Source of the DNA: Helicobacter sp.
GTDB lineage: Bacteria; Campylobacterota; Campylobacteria; Campylobacterales; Helicobacteraceae
Assembly: GCF_014799995.1 (NCBI RefSeq)
Contig: NZ_JAAVGY010000009.1
Location: 1 to 64,000 of the forward strand
Direction of reading: 5' to 3'
DNA: 64,000 nt
In this document: positions 24,882 through 31,872 of the stretch, one piece after another
Position numbering within the stretch: position 1 is the first letter of the stretch
How the letters are laid out: each line of letters starts with the position of its first letter
Position numbers and translations under genes: made by a program
The notes under the pieces: model-generated
The model's database searches: none
Told to the model about the DNA's origin: nothing
Seen by the model: the letters and a program-made list of their open reading frames with translations, nothing else

Positions 24882-25490
24882 TTATTTGTATTTTCGCACA
24901 CTTGATTCACTTACTCCAAGTGTCCTAGCAATCTTTAAGGCACTCACACCACTTTTAGCTAATTCTTGAATTTTTGCAATGGTATCAGGAGAATGTTCTT
25001 TAACCTTGCTTTTGGGTTGGAATCTATAAAGGTTTAGTAGCTCCCTTTGGGTTTGTAGAAGCTCATCTTTTAAACTTGCATTCTCTCTTTTTAAAGAATC
25101 TTTGCTTAAATTAGAATCTCTTAACTCTGTGATTAAAGCAGATTCTACATTAGGAGCAGAATAGAATCCTTGTTTCCTAATGCTTGGGAGGACTTCATTT
25201 ACTACCCATTGCCTAAAGGGCTTTGCCTTTGGTTTATCACTACGCATAAGAATAAAATAGAGTTGGGGTTCGGTAATCACAGTAAAATCTTTGATTCCAA
25301 AACCTGTATCAAAGCTACCCACTTTTAAGGTGGATAGCTCAAACTCTTTTAAGACAGATTCCTTTACCTTGTGGGTATCTTGTATTTCAAGAATCTTACA
25401 CACATCACTTAAGCAAAAGAGAGGATTTTCATTATCCTCTATTATCCGCATATTACCCAAAGATTGATTTGTGAAAGTTTGTAATCTCAT
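24882..25490 (-). CDS. BRO-N domain antirepressor with C-terminal HTH
   Basis: A 202-aa phage antirepressor-type protein. The N-terminal BRO domain has GNMRIIEDNENPLFCLSDVCKILEI, ITEPQLYFILMRSDKPKAKPFRQWVVNEVLPSIRKQG. After a coiled-coil stretch (about 118-155) a C-terminal resolvase-like helix-turn-helix follows: TIAKIQELAKSGVSALKIARTLGVSESSVRKY. It probably binds DNA and counteracts the phage repressor or regulates early genes. It lies in the early operon, minus strand. Confidence 0.85.
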   Translation of the reverse strand: MRLQTFTNQSLGNMRIIEDNENPLFCLSDVCKILEIQDTHKVKESVLKEFELSTLKVGSFDTGFGIKDFTVITEPQLYFILMRSDKPKAKPFRQWVVNEVLPSIRKQGFYSAPNVESALITELRDSNLSKDSLKRENASLKDELLQTQRELLNLYRFQPKSKVKEHSPDTIAKIQELAKSGVSALKIARTLGVSESSVRKYK

Positions 25491-25535
25491 AGATTTCCCT
25501 TTAAATTTTTAAGTTCTTTAAAGGGATTGTTAAAG

Positions 25536-25625
25536 TTAGTATTGCTTACCTTTTTTAAAATAGAGTTTATAAGCCAAAAAAGCACATAAACTAATTGTTG
25601 CTATTGTTAGAATGGCTTGTCCCAT
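25536..25625 (-). CDS. 29-aa small membrane protein
   Basis: ORF of 29 residues with AAAGGAG at the right distance from the ATG at 25625. A single membrane helix (AILTIATISLCAFLAYKLYF) is followed by a basic tail KKGKQY, giving an inside-C orientation. Its first 10 codons overlap the 3' end of the 62-aa ORF in another frame. The tight arrangement of two tiny membrane-type ORFs recalls holin/antiholin or phage exclusion peptides; function unknown. Confidence 0.55.
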   Translation of the reverse strand: MGQAILTIATISLCAFLAYKLYFKKGKQY

Positions 25626-25779
25626 TTTTGCTCCTTTCATCTAATTTAATAGACATATACATAATGCAGATACTTCCTATTGTAATGATGATTGGCATAA
25701 TACCAAAATCACCATTAAGCAATGTAAAAGTTCCATTTACAAAAAGACCCAAACCAATGTTTTTAGTTAAATCATACAT
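25591..25779 (-). CDS. 62-aa membrane-type protein, probably from a leaderless mRNA
   Basis: 62 residues with one or two hydrophobic segments (NIGLGLFVNGTFTLLNGDFG, MPIIITIGSICIMYMSIKL) and a hydrophilic Ser/Asn tail. TATAAT at 25786-25791 on the coding strand leaves 6 nt to the ATG, so transcription should begin at or next to the start codon, and no ribosome site exists. The tail codons overlap the 29-aa gene. An overlapping plus-strand frame is considered a shadow. Confidence 0.45.
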   Translation of the reverse strand: MYDLTKNIGLGLFVNGTFTLLNGDFGIMPIIITIGSICIMYMSIKLDERSKNGTSHSNNSNN

Positions 25780-25937
25780 TTAAATATTATAGCAAAACTA
25801 ATTTAACAATCCCATTTTAAAGAACTTTTCTTAAAACACTTTATTTATGTTTTAATGTAGCAATTATACATTAATAATATGTTATTGTCAATAGTTATTA
25901 TATTTATTTTATGTTTTTTATAGAATGCGAAACACTT

Positions 25938-26612
25938 TTAAAGTCTTTTAGTGAGAATTTTTTTAAGAATCCTAAAATCCTCTAACTCCTCTTTTAGCTT
26001 TAAATTCTCAAGATATAAATTAATGGCAAATGTAAGTGGCTCACTTATTTTATCTTGTCTTGAAGCGTTATTTATGGCACTCTCACTATACCCTATCTTC
26101 TCTCCAAGTTCTCTATAAGTTAGTCCTAGCTCTTTACAAGTCTTTTTAATAAGATTTTCTTTTGGCTCTTTGGCATAATGCCATTCAATACAATAAAATA
26201 TTTCCCCTGTTTTTGTGTCTTTAAATATAATATGGTTTCCCCCTTCGTGATAAAAAGGTGCATAATTTAAGATTTGTGTAATTTGCAATTTAACTTCAGA
26301 GACAATTTGTTTTTCATTGCCTCTTTTAATCTCTGTTTGGAGACAAATTTTATCCTTTAATGTCCCAAATATTACGATTCTTTCATTGGAGGTTGTATCT
26401 AGTTTGTCTATCATCACATCAGGATTATTCACCTCACTATCCAACCACTCAAATATACTTTCCTCTTCATCTTCACTTAAGCCTTTTGCATAGCAATATC
26501 CTTTAAACATTTTATAAAGTGGTTTTTGTGCTTCTACATTATTAGGGTGCAAAAATTTATTATGCTCTCTTGCGTATTCTTTGCAAATTTCTATAAAACT
26601 CATATAAGTCAT
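25938..26612 (-). CDS. Prophage regulator with C-terminal HTH, 224 aa
   Basis: A 224-aa protein. The C-terminal 70 residues form a Cro/CI-like helix-turn-helix (LIKKTCKELGLTYRELGEKIGYSESAINNA) and a trailing helix. The N-terminal 150 residues have no recognised family. HTH at the C-terminus after a novel N-domain is seen in Campylobacter/Helicobacter prophage genes of unknown role. It is read with the early operon; upstream 26613-26964 holds hairpins and dispersed repeats rather than a gene. Confidence 0.55.
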   Translation of the reverse strand: MTYMSFIEICKEYAREHNKFLHPNNVEAQKPLYKMFKGYCYAKGLSEDEEESIFEWLDSEVNNPDVMIDKLDTTSNERIVIFGTLKDKICLQTEIKRGNEKQIVSEVKLQITQILNYAPFYHEGGNHIIFKDTKTGEIFYCIEWHYAKEPKENLIKKTCKELGLTYRELGEKIGYSESAINNASRQDKISEPLTFAINLYLENLKLKEELEDFRILKKILTKRL

Positions 26613-26691
26613 TTTTACCCTTTTTTCTTTAGTTTATTCTACTAAAAATTTGCTTAAAAGCCCATAAATTAGGCTTTTAAAGAATATTTAA

Positions 26692-26733
26692 CCCTCCAAG
26701 AAACCTTAGGAATTAAAGATTTCTTGCAAGGCA
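26692..26733. repeat. Hairpin repeat, copy 1 (CCCTCCAAGAAACCTT family)
   Basis: ACCCTCCAAGAAACCTT, an 8-nt loop region, then AAGATTTCTTGCAAGGCA; the arms pair with spaced mismatches. A second copy stands at 29304-29344 directly after the transposase stop codon. A simple terminator-like hairpin (AAAAGCC/GGCTTTT) lies just before it at 26655-26680. Confidence 0.5.
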
Positions 26734-26759
26734 AGGGCATTGCGAAAAGCTTTTATTAT

Positions 26760-26960
26760 ATCATTGCACCCATTTCAGTCGTTGCGAGAATGCGTAGCAT
26801 TCGTGGCATACATTGCGTAGCAATTTATCCACACTTGCAAATCTATAATCTTGCACCTTTAAAGATTCCATTGTAAAAGTTGCTTTATGCTAGATTATGG
26901 ATTGCCACAGCCTCTTACGAGGCTTCGCAATGACAAGGTGGCGTCATTGCCTCCCCCCTT
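26760..26960. repeat. Cluster of dispersed palindromic repeats in the prophage
   Basis: Contains TGCGAGAATGCGTAGCATTCG, GATTATGGATTGCCACAGCC and GAGGCTTCGCAATGAC. These are forms of the same repeat family seen outside the prophage (10120, 33330, 35560) and inside the transposase gene. They presumably spread after prophage integration. Confidence 0.6.
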
Positions 26961-26964
26961 AATT

Positions 26965-27450
26965 TCATTGCGCACTCTCCAAGCTTTCAATCTTAGGCAC
27001 GATTCTAAAACTATCCTTGACTACTCTTTTAAGCCCTAGCTTTACAAGCGTAGAATCCTCTAGCTCACACACAGCTTCTTTATCAATGCTTTCCTCATAC
27101 TTGATACAATCAGAGCAACCATAGCTCTTAAGTGCCAAGATGAGTTTGTCTATCTTTTCTCTTACTCTAGGGAGTGAGACAGATTTCACAAGACGATAAC
27201 CAATCGTGCCAAAGGTAAAATCCTTGCTTCTTTTTTCTGCAAAGTCTGCTTTATTCTCCTCGCAGAAACTACTTACACATTGCTCTAAATACTTTTTCTC
27301 ATTGGAGAGTTTTTCAATCTCATTGCTTCTTGATTCTTTGATTTTGTTACACTCTAAGGTAACCTCTCCATTAATTTTTTCAATCCCCACACTAAGCTCT
27401 GCGATTCTCTTAAGTGCAAGATTAATGTCCTCATAGCTCTTAATTTCCAT
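26965..27450 (-). CDS. gam: Mu Gam-like host-nuclease inhibitor
   Basis: Gam dimers bind the ends of linear double-stranded DNA and protect them from host exonucleases; they are homologous to Ku. The start ATG 27450 follows AAAGGAG; the frame upstream overlaps a separate 35-aa ORF. 161 aa: an N-terminal coiled coil (LALKRIAELSVGIEKINGEV, CNKIKESRSNEIEKLSNEKK) followed by the Gam core (RSKDFTFGTIGYRLVKSVSLP, KIDKLILALKSYGCSDCIKY, GLKRVVKDSFRIVPK). Position after the MuB region agrees with Mu. Confidence 0.88.
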   Translation of the reverse strand: MEIKSYEDINLALKRIAELSVGIEKINGEVTLECNKIKESRSNEIEKLSNEKKYLEQCVSSFCEENKADFAEKRSKDFTFGTIGYRLVKSVSLPRVREKIDKLILALKSYGCSDCIKYEESIDKEAVCELEDSTLVKLGLKRVVKDSFRIVPKIESLESAQ

Positions 27451-27461
27451 TGATTCTCCTT

Positions 27462-27569
27462 TCAAACATTTTCTAGCCATTTTGCTATTTGATATTCCCA
27501 AGCTACAAATCCATAGAGTGTAGCCACTGCCATTTTTACCTTTGCCTTTTTAATGATTCTTAGGCTCAT
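27462..27569 (-). CDS. 35-aa early-operon peptide
   Basis: Codes for 35 residues, a basic start (SLRIIKKAKVK) and a moderately hydrophobic stretch (MAVATLYGFVAWEYQIAKWL). AAGGAG is well placed before ATG 27569, whose A is also the last base of the preceding stop codon, so translation is coupled. No family is known. Confidence 0.5.
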   Translation of the reverse strand: MSLRIIKKAKVKMAVATLYGFVAWEYQIAKWLENV

Positions 27570-27688
27570 TAACGTCTCCTTATATCTACGATTCTATTCG
27601 TGCTTTTAGAGTAGATATAATCTCCTTTGGCGTAGAAATAACGCAAGGAATAATCACACTTCTTTCCTGCAATCATTTTGTTTTTCAT
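27569..27688 (-). CDS. 39-aa early-operon peptide
   Basis: A basic, aromatic-rich 39-residue peptide (GKKCDYSLRYFYAKGDYIYS) preceded by AAGGAG. Its stop overlaps the start of the 35-aa ORF by one base (TAATG). Together with the 35-aa ORF it forms a coupled pair ahead of gam. Function unknown. Confidence 0.5.
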   Translation of the reverse strand: MKNKMIAGKKCDYSLRYFYAKGDYIYSKSTNRIVDIRRR

Positions 27689-27707
27689 TGCTCTCCTTGT
27701 TGTAAAA

Positions 27708-27805
27708 GCCTAAACTTCAAGAAAATATCGTAGCAATTAGGAAGAAACTGCTTGTTAAGTTTCAGGTTTCCTACTCTTGCTTAAGATATTTCTTAAAGTT
27801 TAGGC
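27708..27805 (-). ncRNA. Structured element B of the prophage family
   Basis: The outer arms GCCTAAACTT-AAGAAATATC and GATATTTCTT-AAGTTTAGGC pair over about 20 bp. The core on the plus strand is AGCAATTAGGAA, then GAAACT/AGTTTC around a loop, an unpaired AGG, TTTCCTACTCTTGC. Stem sequences differ wholly from those of elements A, C and D while pairing is kept. It lies upstream of the 39-aa ORF in the early operon. Confidence 0.55.
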
Positions 27806-27870
27806 GTAATATTTGTGAATTTTTAAACTTTATTCACAACTTTTAGGGCTATAACCCCAATACTTTAGAC

Positions 27871-28059
27871 TTATCTAAAATCTAAAGTATTGGAATTACT
27901 TTTGGCTCTCTCTTTTTCAATCTCGGCTGCTAATTCTAAGATTGCATACCATTTGTCTTTGTTTTTAGGGTGAGAGAGTTTCCTTAGGGCTCTTTGATAA
28001 ATTTTCTCTGCTCTTTGTGGGCTAATCCCTAGCACTCTCCCAATCTCTTTGAAAGTCAT
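27871..28059 (-). CDS. Small sigma70 region-4-like HTH protein
   Basis: 62 residues of which 1-30 (TFKEIGRVLGISPQRAEKIYQRALRKL) closely follow the helix-turn-helix of sigma70 region 4. A charged tail follows, LELAAEIEKERAKSN. It has no region 2 and so is not a sigma factor; a DNA-binding or polymerase-binding regulator of the phage is likely. Between element B and the 38-aa ORF on the early strand. Confidence 0.65.
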   Translation of the reverse strand: MTFKEIGRVLGISPQRAEKIYQRALRKLSHPKNKDKWYAILELAAEIEKERAKSNSNTLDFR

Positions 28060-28093
28060 TTGCTATCCTAAATCACTTGCTTTGTGGAATCGT

Positions 28094-28210
28094 TTAGCGC
28101 AAAGGATTTTTAAAAGTTTTCAAGATAGAATCAAAGGAGTTACCTAAGCGGTAATGACTGCAGATTCTAGTGATGAAGCTTTTAAAAGCCGAAGCGATAA
28201 CGCGATTCAT
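28094..28210 (-). CDS. 38-aa peptide coupled to MuB
   Basis: The ATG overlaps the MuB stop (ATGA) and the frame runs 38 codons (NRVIASAFKSFITRICSHYR). No independent ribosome site, so expression would rely on translational coupling. The composition is basic. It may be a real small gene or a short read-through frame. Confidence 0.4.
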   Translation of the reverse strand: MNRVIASAFKSFITRICSHYRLGNSFDSILKTFKNPLR

Positions 28211-29151
28211 AGATACATCATTGCTCTTGTGGATTCCAAATCCTCTAAAGTCGCACTTTCTTTGCCACTTAGAGAAACTCTCGCAAGCGTTAGCCTTAGC
28301 ACTCCCTCGCTTTGTCTAAAGTTTCCTCGTCCTAGTTCCCATAGTTTCCAAGCACAATTGGTTGGGATTCCACTTACTTTGCAAATCTCCACATATTCCT
28401 CTTTTTGCAGACCCTTTAATTCATATCTCCCTAAGCAGCGATTCCTTAGTTGTGCAAGTTCCTGCTCTCTTTTGCTTCCAAGTCTGCCACTGCTTAGAGA
28501 ATCTGCAAGCCAATGTGTGCCTACTAAGATGAGTGGTTGTTTAGAGAAGTCCATAATGCGCCTTAGGGTTTCTAATACTCTCCACTTTAAATGTTCTGCC
28601 TCATCTACGATGATATATTTCCCGCTTTGCTTTAAAGCAGTTGCAACTTTTAAGATTCCGCTATGATTGCTCTTAAACTCTCCCAAATTTAGCTCCTCGC
28701 AAAGCTTTTTTAGAATGTCTTTGGCATTCATATCAGGCGTTGCCTCTATAAAGATTGCTTCTAAATGGCTTTTGCAATATTCTTTTGCGATTCTTGTTTT
28801 GCCTGTGCCACTTGCGCCTAGAATCACAGAGATTCTATCCCCTTGCATACTTGCTAAAAGCAATCTTGAAAAAATCCTTTTTACATCACTTGTCTCAATA
28901 AAATCCAAGTTGTTTAAGCCCATAATTTGTTTTTTAACTTGTGTTTTCTCCTCCACTTCTTTGAGGAAAATCGCAAACTTCTCTTCCACGCCTGCGGCAT
29001 ATTTGAAGTCTGGATTGTTAAGATATTGACTAATGTATGTCTTTCTGATTCCAAGCTTCAACTCTAACTTGCTTTGAGAAAAGTTTGCATCTTTTTCTCT
29101 TTGCTCTTTTAAAAATGCTATAATCTGCTCTCGTATTGCTACATTTTTCAT
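28207..29151 (-). CDS. MuB-like ATP-dependent target-DNA activator
   Basis: AAA+ ATPase that coats target DNA and delivers it to the transposase, giving target immunity and replication control. The start ATG 29151 is preceded by AAGGAG; 314 aa. An N-terminal Cro-like HTH (about 25-45, QSKLELKLGIRKTYISQYL) comes first. Walker A is GASGTGKT (112-119) and Walker B YIIVDEAEH (about 179-187). The C-terminal part has LILVGTHWLADSL and the RNRCLGRYELKGL sensor region. It follows MuA with 193 bp between, in which structured element C lies. Confidence 0.92.
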   Translation of the reverse strand: MKNVAIREQIIAFLKEQREKDANFSQSKLELKLGIRKTYISQYLNNPDFKYAAGVEEKFAIFLKEVEEKTQVKKQIMGLNNLDFIETSDVKRIFSRLLLASMQGDRISVILGASGTGKTRIAKEYCKSHLEAIFIEATPDMNAKDILKKLCEELNLGEFKSNHSGILKVATALKQSGKYIIVDEAEHLKWRVLETLRRIMDFSKQPLILVGTHWLADSLSSGRLGSKREQELAQLRNRCLGRYELKGLQKEEYVEICKVSGIPTNCAWKLWELGRGNFRQSEGVLRLTLARVSLSGKESATLEDLESTRAMMYL

Positions 29152-29190
29152 CGTTACTCCTTGTTTGTGCAAGCTTAAAAGTTCGCATAA

Positions 29191-29289
29191 GGCAAGTTAG
29201 TTTTTAAAGCGAACAGGCAATGAGGAAAGCTTTTATTAATAAAAGCTAGGTTTCCTACTCTTGTCTGTGAGCTTTTAAAACTAACTGCC
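29191..29289 (-). ncRNA. Structured element C between MuA and MuB
   Basis: GGCAAGTTAGTTTTTAAA pairs with TTTTAAAACTAACTGCC. ACAGGCAA pairs with TTGTCTGT (element A has GCAGGCAA there, a compensated change); AGGAAA pairs with TTTCCT; and GCTTTTAT pairs with ATAAAAGC, leaving AGG unpaired. The core CCTACTCTTG is identical to elements A and B. Located in the transcript joining transposase and MuB. Confidence 0.6.
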
Positions 29290-29303
29290 ATATCATAGAG
29301 GTT

Positions 29304-29344
29304 ACCCTCCAAGAAACCTTTGATTTAAGGCTTCTTGCAAGGCA
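29304..29344. repeat. Hairpin repeat, copy 2, at the transposase stop codon
   Basis: ACCCTCCAAGAAACCTT, loop TGATTT, AAGGCTTCTTGCAAGGCA; the loop-proximal arms CCTT and AAGG pair perfectly. It nearly repeats the element at 26692. It begins one base after the MuA stop codon and may punctuate the transposase message. Confidence 0.5.
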
Positions 29345-31864
29345 TTATCCAAGTTTCTGTAACAAATCCCAATCATCTATCGTTTCTGTGTTGTCGTTTG
29401 TATCCATTGGCAACTCCCAATTATCCTCTCTGTGTTGTTCTACTTGTGCGTTATGGATTGCCTCTTTGACTTTTGTTTTAAGGGATTTTTGTGTTTTGGA
29501 ATTGCGTCCTGCCACTGCGTCATTACGAGATTCTTCCTCTCTGTCATTGCGAGCATTAGCGAAGCAATCCATAATCTTATCTTTCCTTGCGTATTCCATA
29601 CCCCCACATATAGAGGAATTAGATTCCACTCCATTGCGTATTGCAGAATCCATTTTGCGCTTCAAGCTTTCCGCTTCTAGTCTTGCATTCCTGCGGATAA
29701 ACTCGGAGTGTGTTGCATCTTTTTGTAAATCTCTTATGCGCTTAATGGCTGCTTTGTATTCTTTGGAGATGGTTTTAAGCTGCTCTTGCGTGAGGGGATT
29801 TGCTTTCCTATCATAAGCCTTGCAGATAAACTCGCCTTTTTCGGTAAAGACAAAGGCTTCATTGGAAGCATTGATATTCACGCGCACAAGCACCTTAGTT
29901 CCTGCTTCAATGTATTGTGTTGGCACATAAGAGTAAGGACGCATTTCTATGCAATTTTTACCCATAACCCTTGCCTTGCCTTCCTCTGCATAGAGTAAGA
30001 ATTGCGTATAATCTACACTGACTTTTTGAAAATTTGCCTCACTCCATAAATCCATCGGGCTTTTACCTTGCGCCTTGCTCCATTTTCTTGAAACCCTATC
30101 AATATTCCAAAACTCTACCGCTTCCTCTAGCAAACTTAAGGTAGCTTCAAAGCTGATGATATGCTTTTGTTGTGTTTTGATTGGATTGCCTAATGCGTCC
30201 TTGCTTTTTCTTTCTCTTTTTGGGGTTTGGGATTCTCTTGCCGTTCTTTCATTGACATTTCTGCCGATATAGCTACTAATTGCGGTAATATAGCTTCCTT
30301 GAATTGTGCGGAATCTGCGTTCCACTATGGCTTTTGCTTTGCCTTTATAGGCAGCAGAGCGCACAAATTTAATGTTTAATCCCTCTAGTAGTCCTTGCAC
30401 TTTATTGCTTAGATAGTCTTTCCCATTATCAAACTGAATCGCTTGGGGTTTGCCCATACTTTCAAATGCTTTCCACATTAGCCTAACTACTGCATTAGAA
30501 TCGGAAGTCTCACTTAAAAGGGCTATGCTTCTCCCACTATACACATCAATGATAGAAAGAATGCTTGGGCGGATTTGTTTGTCCTCACTATCTAGCACGA
30601 TTGCATCTAGTGGAGAGGAGTCAATTTGCCAGAGTTGATTAGGCAGAGTGTAGAGTTCTCTTTGGATTCCATAGGAGGGTTCTTTATAGGAATCTGTCTT
30701 ATCACTTCCATAAGTGATGAGCGTGTATTCTAAAGAATTTGCTTTGAGGTAGGAATCCAAGAAACGATTGAGAGTATTAAGTGAAAAAAGAGGAGGAATC
30801 TCACATTGGAGGAATTTCTTATAAGAATATTCTTTGACATACAAGTGTGCGATAATATGTAGCTCTCTCCATAACTGCATACGATTCAAATATCCACTGC
30901 CCATTATGCGCCACATTTTTATGGCTTCCTCTTGTGCCCATTGAGGAAGTGAAGTTGTGCCTAGTTTTGCAATACCTCTTTTATCGCTTAACGCGCTTAA
31001 ACCTTGTGTTTTATACTTTCTTTGCCAATCAAAAAGCTTTCCTTGTGTGAGATTTAGGGTAGAATCCTCTTTGTTTTTAAGCTCTATAAAGTGTGCTACC
31101 TTGATTCCTGCACTCTTTGCACTTTCATAGTCTAATAGGATTGCTTCTCTTTGTTTGGCTTGGGATTTTTGGTGAGTGGTGAGGTTGTGCCAAGCAAGAG
31201 AGTCATTATTGGATTCCGCTTTGTCATTGCGAGATTCTGCGTTAGTAGTTTCCACTGCGTCATTGCGAACGGAGCGTAGCGGAGTGTGGCAATCCATAAT
31301 CTTGCATAAAGGAGATTTTACTATCTCACCATTAGATAAATCATTCCGATAAATAGTGGAATTGCTGCTGCTAGTAGTCCCACAATAATGCTTGCTAGCA
31401 CAATCAAGCCCTCTAGTGTGTAGAGTTTTTCCTTGAATGTTTTGAGAAGTTTTTTCATTGTTAATTCCTTTACAATCCAATGTTTTAGAATCCATAGATT
31501 CCATAATATTAGATTGTGTTGCTTTGTTATTATGTGTTAGTTCGTTATTGCGAACGTTAGTGAAGCAATCCATAACCTTATCTGCCCTTGCGTATTCCAT
31601 TGTCTCACCCATTTCCTCTAGCACATATTTAATGGGGTAGCCTTTTTCTATGGCTTCTACTTGTTTTTTGGATAAGGGGGTATTCCAAATTTGGAGGATT
31701 TTGCCTGCGTTTCCACCAATGCCATTGCAGTAAGTAAAGTTTATTATAATAGACCTAATAGTGCAAATTTTTTTGCATTTCTGATTGGCTCTAAAACAAG
31801 CTTTTTCTAGGCTCTTCTTATTAATATTAAAAGACTTCGCAAACTCTTTACTGCTTATCCACAT
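29345..31864 (-). CDS. MuA-like transposase with in-frame repeat inserts
   Basis: DDE transposase catalysing replicative transposition, 839 aa, well above Mu MuA (663 aa). The N-terminal winged-HTH (SSKEFAKSFNINKKSLEKAC, residues 4-80) and the second DNA-binding region (about 228-380) frame an aberrant linker. The catalytic triad is D415 (LWQIDSSP), D479 (QFDNGKDY) and E515 (AIVERRF). The excess length comes partly from inserts at 89-107, 188-218 and 756-785 that are in-frame copies of the dispersed genomic repeat (MEYARADKVMDCF, CKIMDCHT, MEYARKDKIMDCF). Residues about 133-180 are the out-of-frame reading of a small membrane-protein ORF. Catalytic residues are intact, so activity is possible if the linker is tolerated. 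Confidence 0.93.
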   Translation of the reverse strand: MWISSKEFAKSFNINKKSLEKACFRANQKCKKICTIRSIIINFTYCNGIGGNAGKILQIWNTPLSKKQVEAIEKGYPIKYVLEEMGETMEYARADKVMDCFTNVRNNELTHNNKATQSNIMESMDSKTLDCKGINNEKTSQNIQGKTLHTRGLDCASKHYCGTTSSSNSTIYRNDLSNGEIVKSPLCKIMDCHTPLRSVRNDAVETTNAESRNDKAESNNDSLAWHNLTTHQKSQAKQREAILLDYESAKSAGIKVAHFIELKNKEDSTLNLTQGKLFDWQRKYKTQGLSALSDKRGIAKLGTTSLPQWAQEEAIKMWRIMGSGYLNRMQLWRELHIIAHLYVKEYSYKKFLQCEIPPLFSLNTLNRFLDSYLKANSLEYTLITYGSDKTDSYKEPSYGIQRELYTLPNQLWQIDSSPLDAIVLDSEDKQIRPSILSIIDVYSGRSIALLSETSDSNAVVRLMWKAFESMGKPQAIQFDNGKDYLSNKVQGLLEGLNIKFVRSAAYKGKAKAIVERRFRTIQGSYITAISSYIGRNVNERTARESQTPKRERKSKDALGNPIKTQQKHIISFEATLSLLEEAVEFWNIDRVSRKWSKAQGKSPMDLWSEANFQKVSVDYTQFLLYAEEGKARVMGKNCIEMRPYSYVPTQYIEAGTKVLVRVNINASNEAFVFTEKGEFICKAYDRKANPLTQEQLKTISKEYKAAIKRIRDLQKDATHSEFIRRNARLEAESLKRKMDSAIRNGVESNSSICGGMEYARKDKIMDCFANARNDREEESRNDAVAGRNSKTQKSLKTKVKEAIHNAQVEQHREDNWELPMDTNDNTETIDDWDLLQKLG
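29510..29599 (-). repeat. Dispersed repeat inserted in MuA C-terminal tail
   Basis: Encodes MEYARKDKIMDCFANARND and RNDAVAGRN in the transposase frame. The DNA carries ATGGATTGCTTCGCTAATGC and TCTCGTAATGACGCAGTGG, the same strings as the intergenic repeats and as the insert at 31544. Confidence 0.75.
31211..31303 (-). repeat. Dispersed repeat inserted in MuA linker, copy 2
   Basis: Encodes CKIMDCHTPLRSVRNDAVE and SRNDKAESNND in frame. The DNA has GATTATGGATTGCCACAC and TCGCAATGACGCAGTGG, with the palindromic centre CTCCGCTACGCTCCG. Confidence 0.7.
31321..31458 (-). CDS. 45-aa membrane protein nested inside the transposase gene, different frame
   Basis: AAAGGAATTAACA precedes ATG 31458. The product has a basic amphipathic start (KKLLKTFKEKLYTLEG), a 25-residue membrane helix (LIVLASIIVGLLAAAIPLFI) and the end YLMVR. 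This reads as a genuine small membrane protein, whereas the transposase frame over the same DNA is low-complexity and unlike MuA. It is bounded by two repeat copies (31211-31303 and 31544-31600), so a segment carrying the gene and repeats probably entered the MuA linker. Holin-like or toxin-like roles are possible. Confidence 0.55.
   Translation of the reverse strand: MKKLLKTFKEKLYTLEGLIVLASIIVGLLAAAIPLFIGMIYLMVR
31544..31600 (-). repeat. Dispersed repeat inserted in MuA linker, copy 1
   Basis: Encodes MEYARADKVMDCFTNVRNN in the transposase frame, nearly the same peptide as the insert at 29510-29599. The DNA contains GTTATGGATTGCTTCACTAA and CGTTCGCAATAACG. Confidence 0.75.
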
Positions 31865-31872
31865 ATTGCAAC

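Noticed and set aside
28154..29029. Plus-strand ORFs of 170 and 120 aa opposite MuB
   Set aside because: Antisense shadows of a clear AAA+ gene; composition is Ser/Leu-rich as expected for reverse-complement coding.
15413..29289. Integron attC sites or IS200/IS605 ends as explanation of the hairpin family
   Set aside because: No GTTRRRY/RYYYAAC attC cores, no integrase, and no TnpA/TnpB nearby; the covarying stems and conserved core do not fit these.
15413..29289. Hammerhead-type ribozyme in the hairpin family
   Set aside because: The CUGAUGA and GAAA core sequences are absent.
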